From contig JAFLVP010000001.1 of assembly GCA_022508265.1 (NCBI GenBank), forward strand, positions 94,363-158,362: a DNA stretch of 64,000 bases; not shown here. Direction: 5' to 3'. Positions within the stretch are counted from its first letter, which is position 1. Origin of the DNA: Clostridiales bacterium (GTDB lineage: Bacteria > Bacillota > Clostridia > Christensenellales > Borkfalkiaceae). Below are more model-generated notes on this DNA. The model saw nothing but the letters and a program-made list of their open reading frames with translations, was not told where the DNA came from and made no database searches.

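Noticed and set aside
1-64000. tRNA, rRNA genes, transposase or phage genes
   Set aside because: No recognisable tRNA/rRNA sequence, integrase, transposase or phage structural motif was seen in either strand by reading; small ncRNAs cannot be excluded without covariance searches.

Overview
The window has two parts. Positions 1-27.6 kb are an ordinary bacterial (Clostridia-like, low-confidence guess) chromosomal segment: 3' part of lepA, an MGMT-type protein, hemW, GNAT, a lipoprotein, a HelD-like helicase, a DUF4011/Upf1-like giant helicase, dapB-dapA-asd on the minus strand, a membrane-anchored surface protein, an ArsR + Zn/Cd P-type ATPase pair, ade, secA, prfB and tsaD. Positions 28147-64000 (56% of the window) are one uninterrupted + strand reading frame that the supplied ORF track omits, evidently because it has no stop codon inside the window. 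It encodes at least 11,951 codons: a signal-peptide-like start, about 6,000 residues of BspA/TpLRR-type (LRR_5) leucine-rich repeats with interspersed 'FGYIFG' modules, then at least 5,700 residues of YDG/MBG-like repeats arranged in nested super-repeats (about 87, 300 and 600 aa). The many minus-strand ORFs listed opposite it look like shadow ORFs. The less expected intergenic signals are a ~230 bp palindromic MITE-like element between prfB and tsaD, a related repeat before prfB, and two perfect 27-28 nt alternating purine-pyrimidine tracts inside TTGCGC...GCGCAA inverted repeats, one of them in the probable 5' leader of the giant gene. Names rest on motif recognition by eye; no database search was run.
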